DNA of 64,000 bases from Brevibacillus brevis. GTDB taxonomy: Bacteria > Bacillota > Bacilli > Brevibacillales > Brevibacillaceae. The notes under the pieces are model-generated. The model made no database searches and was not told the DNA's origin. It worked only from the letters and a program-made list of their open reading frames with translations. How positions within the stretch are numbered: position 1 is the stretch's first letter; every line of letters begins with the position of its first letter. Made by a program: the position numbers and the translations under genes. This document shows positions 63,973 to 64,000 of this stretch, piece by piece. The stretch is from contig NZ_LR134338.1 of the NCBI RefSeq assembly GCF_900637055.1, positions 2,490,001 to 2,554,000 on the forward strand. The letters run 5' to 3'.

Positions 63973-64000
63973 AAGACCCACGGAACTTCGCGGGTCTTTT
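63973..64000 (+). terminator. Terminator at the window edge
   Basis: AAGACCC and GGGTCTT around a loop of about 12 bases, with the T-run starting at the end of the window. Confidence 0.85.

Overview
The window looks like a chromosomal segment of a spore-forming Gram-positive bacterium, most likely Brevibacillus or a close relative. Gene order follows the Bacillus subtilis rpsO-pnp to mutSL region almost gene for gene (pnp, ylxY, mlpA, ymxH, spoVFAB, asd, dapG, dapA, rnjB, tepA, ylzJ, spoIIIE, ymfF-H-I-J-K-M, pgsA, cinA, recA, rny, ymdB, spoVS, miaB, ricA, cotE, mutS, mutL). Proteins are preceded by strong AGGAGG-type ribosome binding sites, TTG and GTG starts are common, and several sporulation genes are present. 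No rRNA, tRNA, CRISPR array, insertion sequence or prophage was seen.

Layout. 1-5.3 kb: tail of rpsO, polynucleotide phosphorylase with a structured leader, a deacetylase-like protein lacking its usual catalytic motif, an M16 peptidase and a PRC-barrel protein. 5.4-10.1 kb: the dipicolinate/diaminopimelate operon spoVFA-spoVFB-asd-dapG-dapA. 10.2-15.8 kb: RNase J, TepA, YlzJ and the DNA translocase SpoIIIE. 15.9-21.5 kb: a GntR-type regulator followed by a four-gene nucleoside ABC transporter. 21.6-31 kb: a LysM/M23 cell-wall hydrolase, a tiny zinc-ribbon protein, the YmfF/YmfH/YmfI set linked to EF-P modification, YmfJ, YmfK, RodZ, RimO and PgsA. 30.8-39.8 kb: CinA, a DEAD-box helicase, RecA with an SOS box, RecX, RNase Y, YmdB, SpoVS with a sigma-H-like promoter, and a dipeptidase.

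39.9-51.4 kb is the less conserved part: a two-subunit 2-oxoacid:ferredoxin oxidoreductase, a YkvI-like membrane protein, a metallo-hydrolase, the MnmM-type tRNA methyltransferase, a YheC/YheD ATP-grasp spore protein, a CbpB/DarB-type CBS protein, an acyltransferase, LipL, an S-layer-homology protein and a HAD phosphatase with an abnormal C-terminus. 51.4-60.3 kb returns to the conserved order: MiaB, RicA, CotE, an uncharacterised amidoligase-like protein, MutS and MutL.

The most unusual stretch is 60.3-62.6 kb. A 15-bp sequence covering the last codons and stop of mutL recurs exactly 2.3 kb downstream, and both copies are followed by intrinsic terminators. Between them lie a strongly structured short RNA with its own -10 box and terminator, a small winged-helix protein, a short globin-coupled chemosensor on the opposite strand and AT-rich DNA. 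This looks like an insertion at the 3' end of mutL. A conserved-looking protein of unknown function with a probable TIM-barrel fold closes the window.
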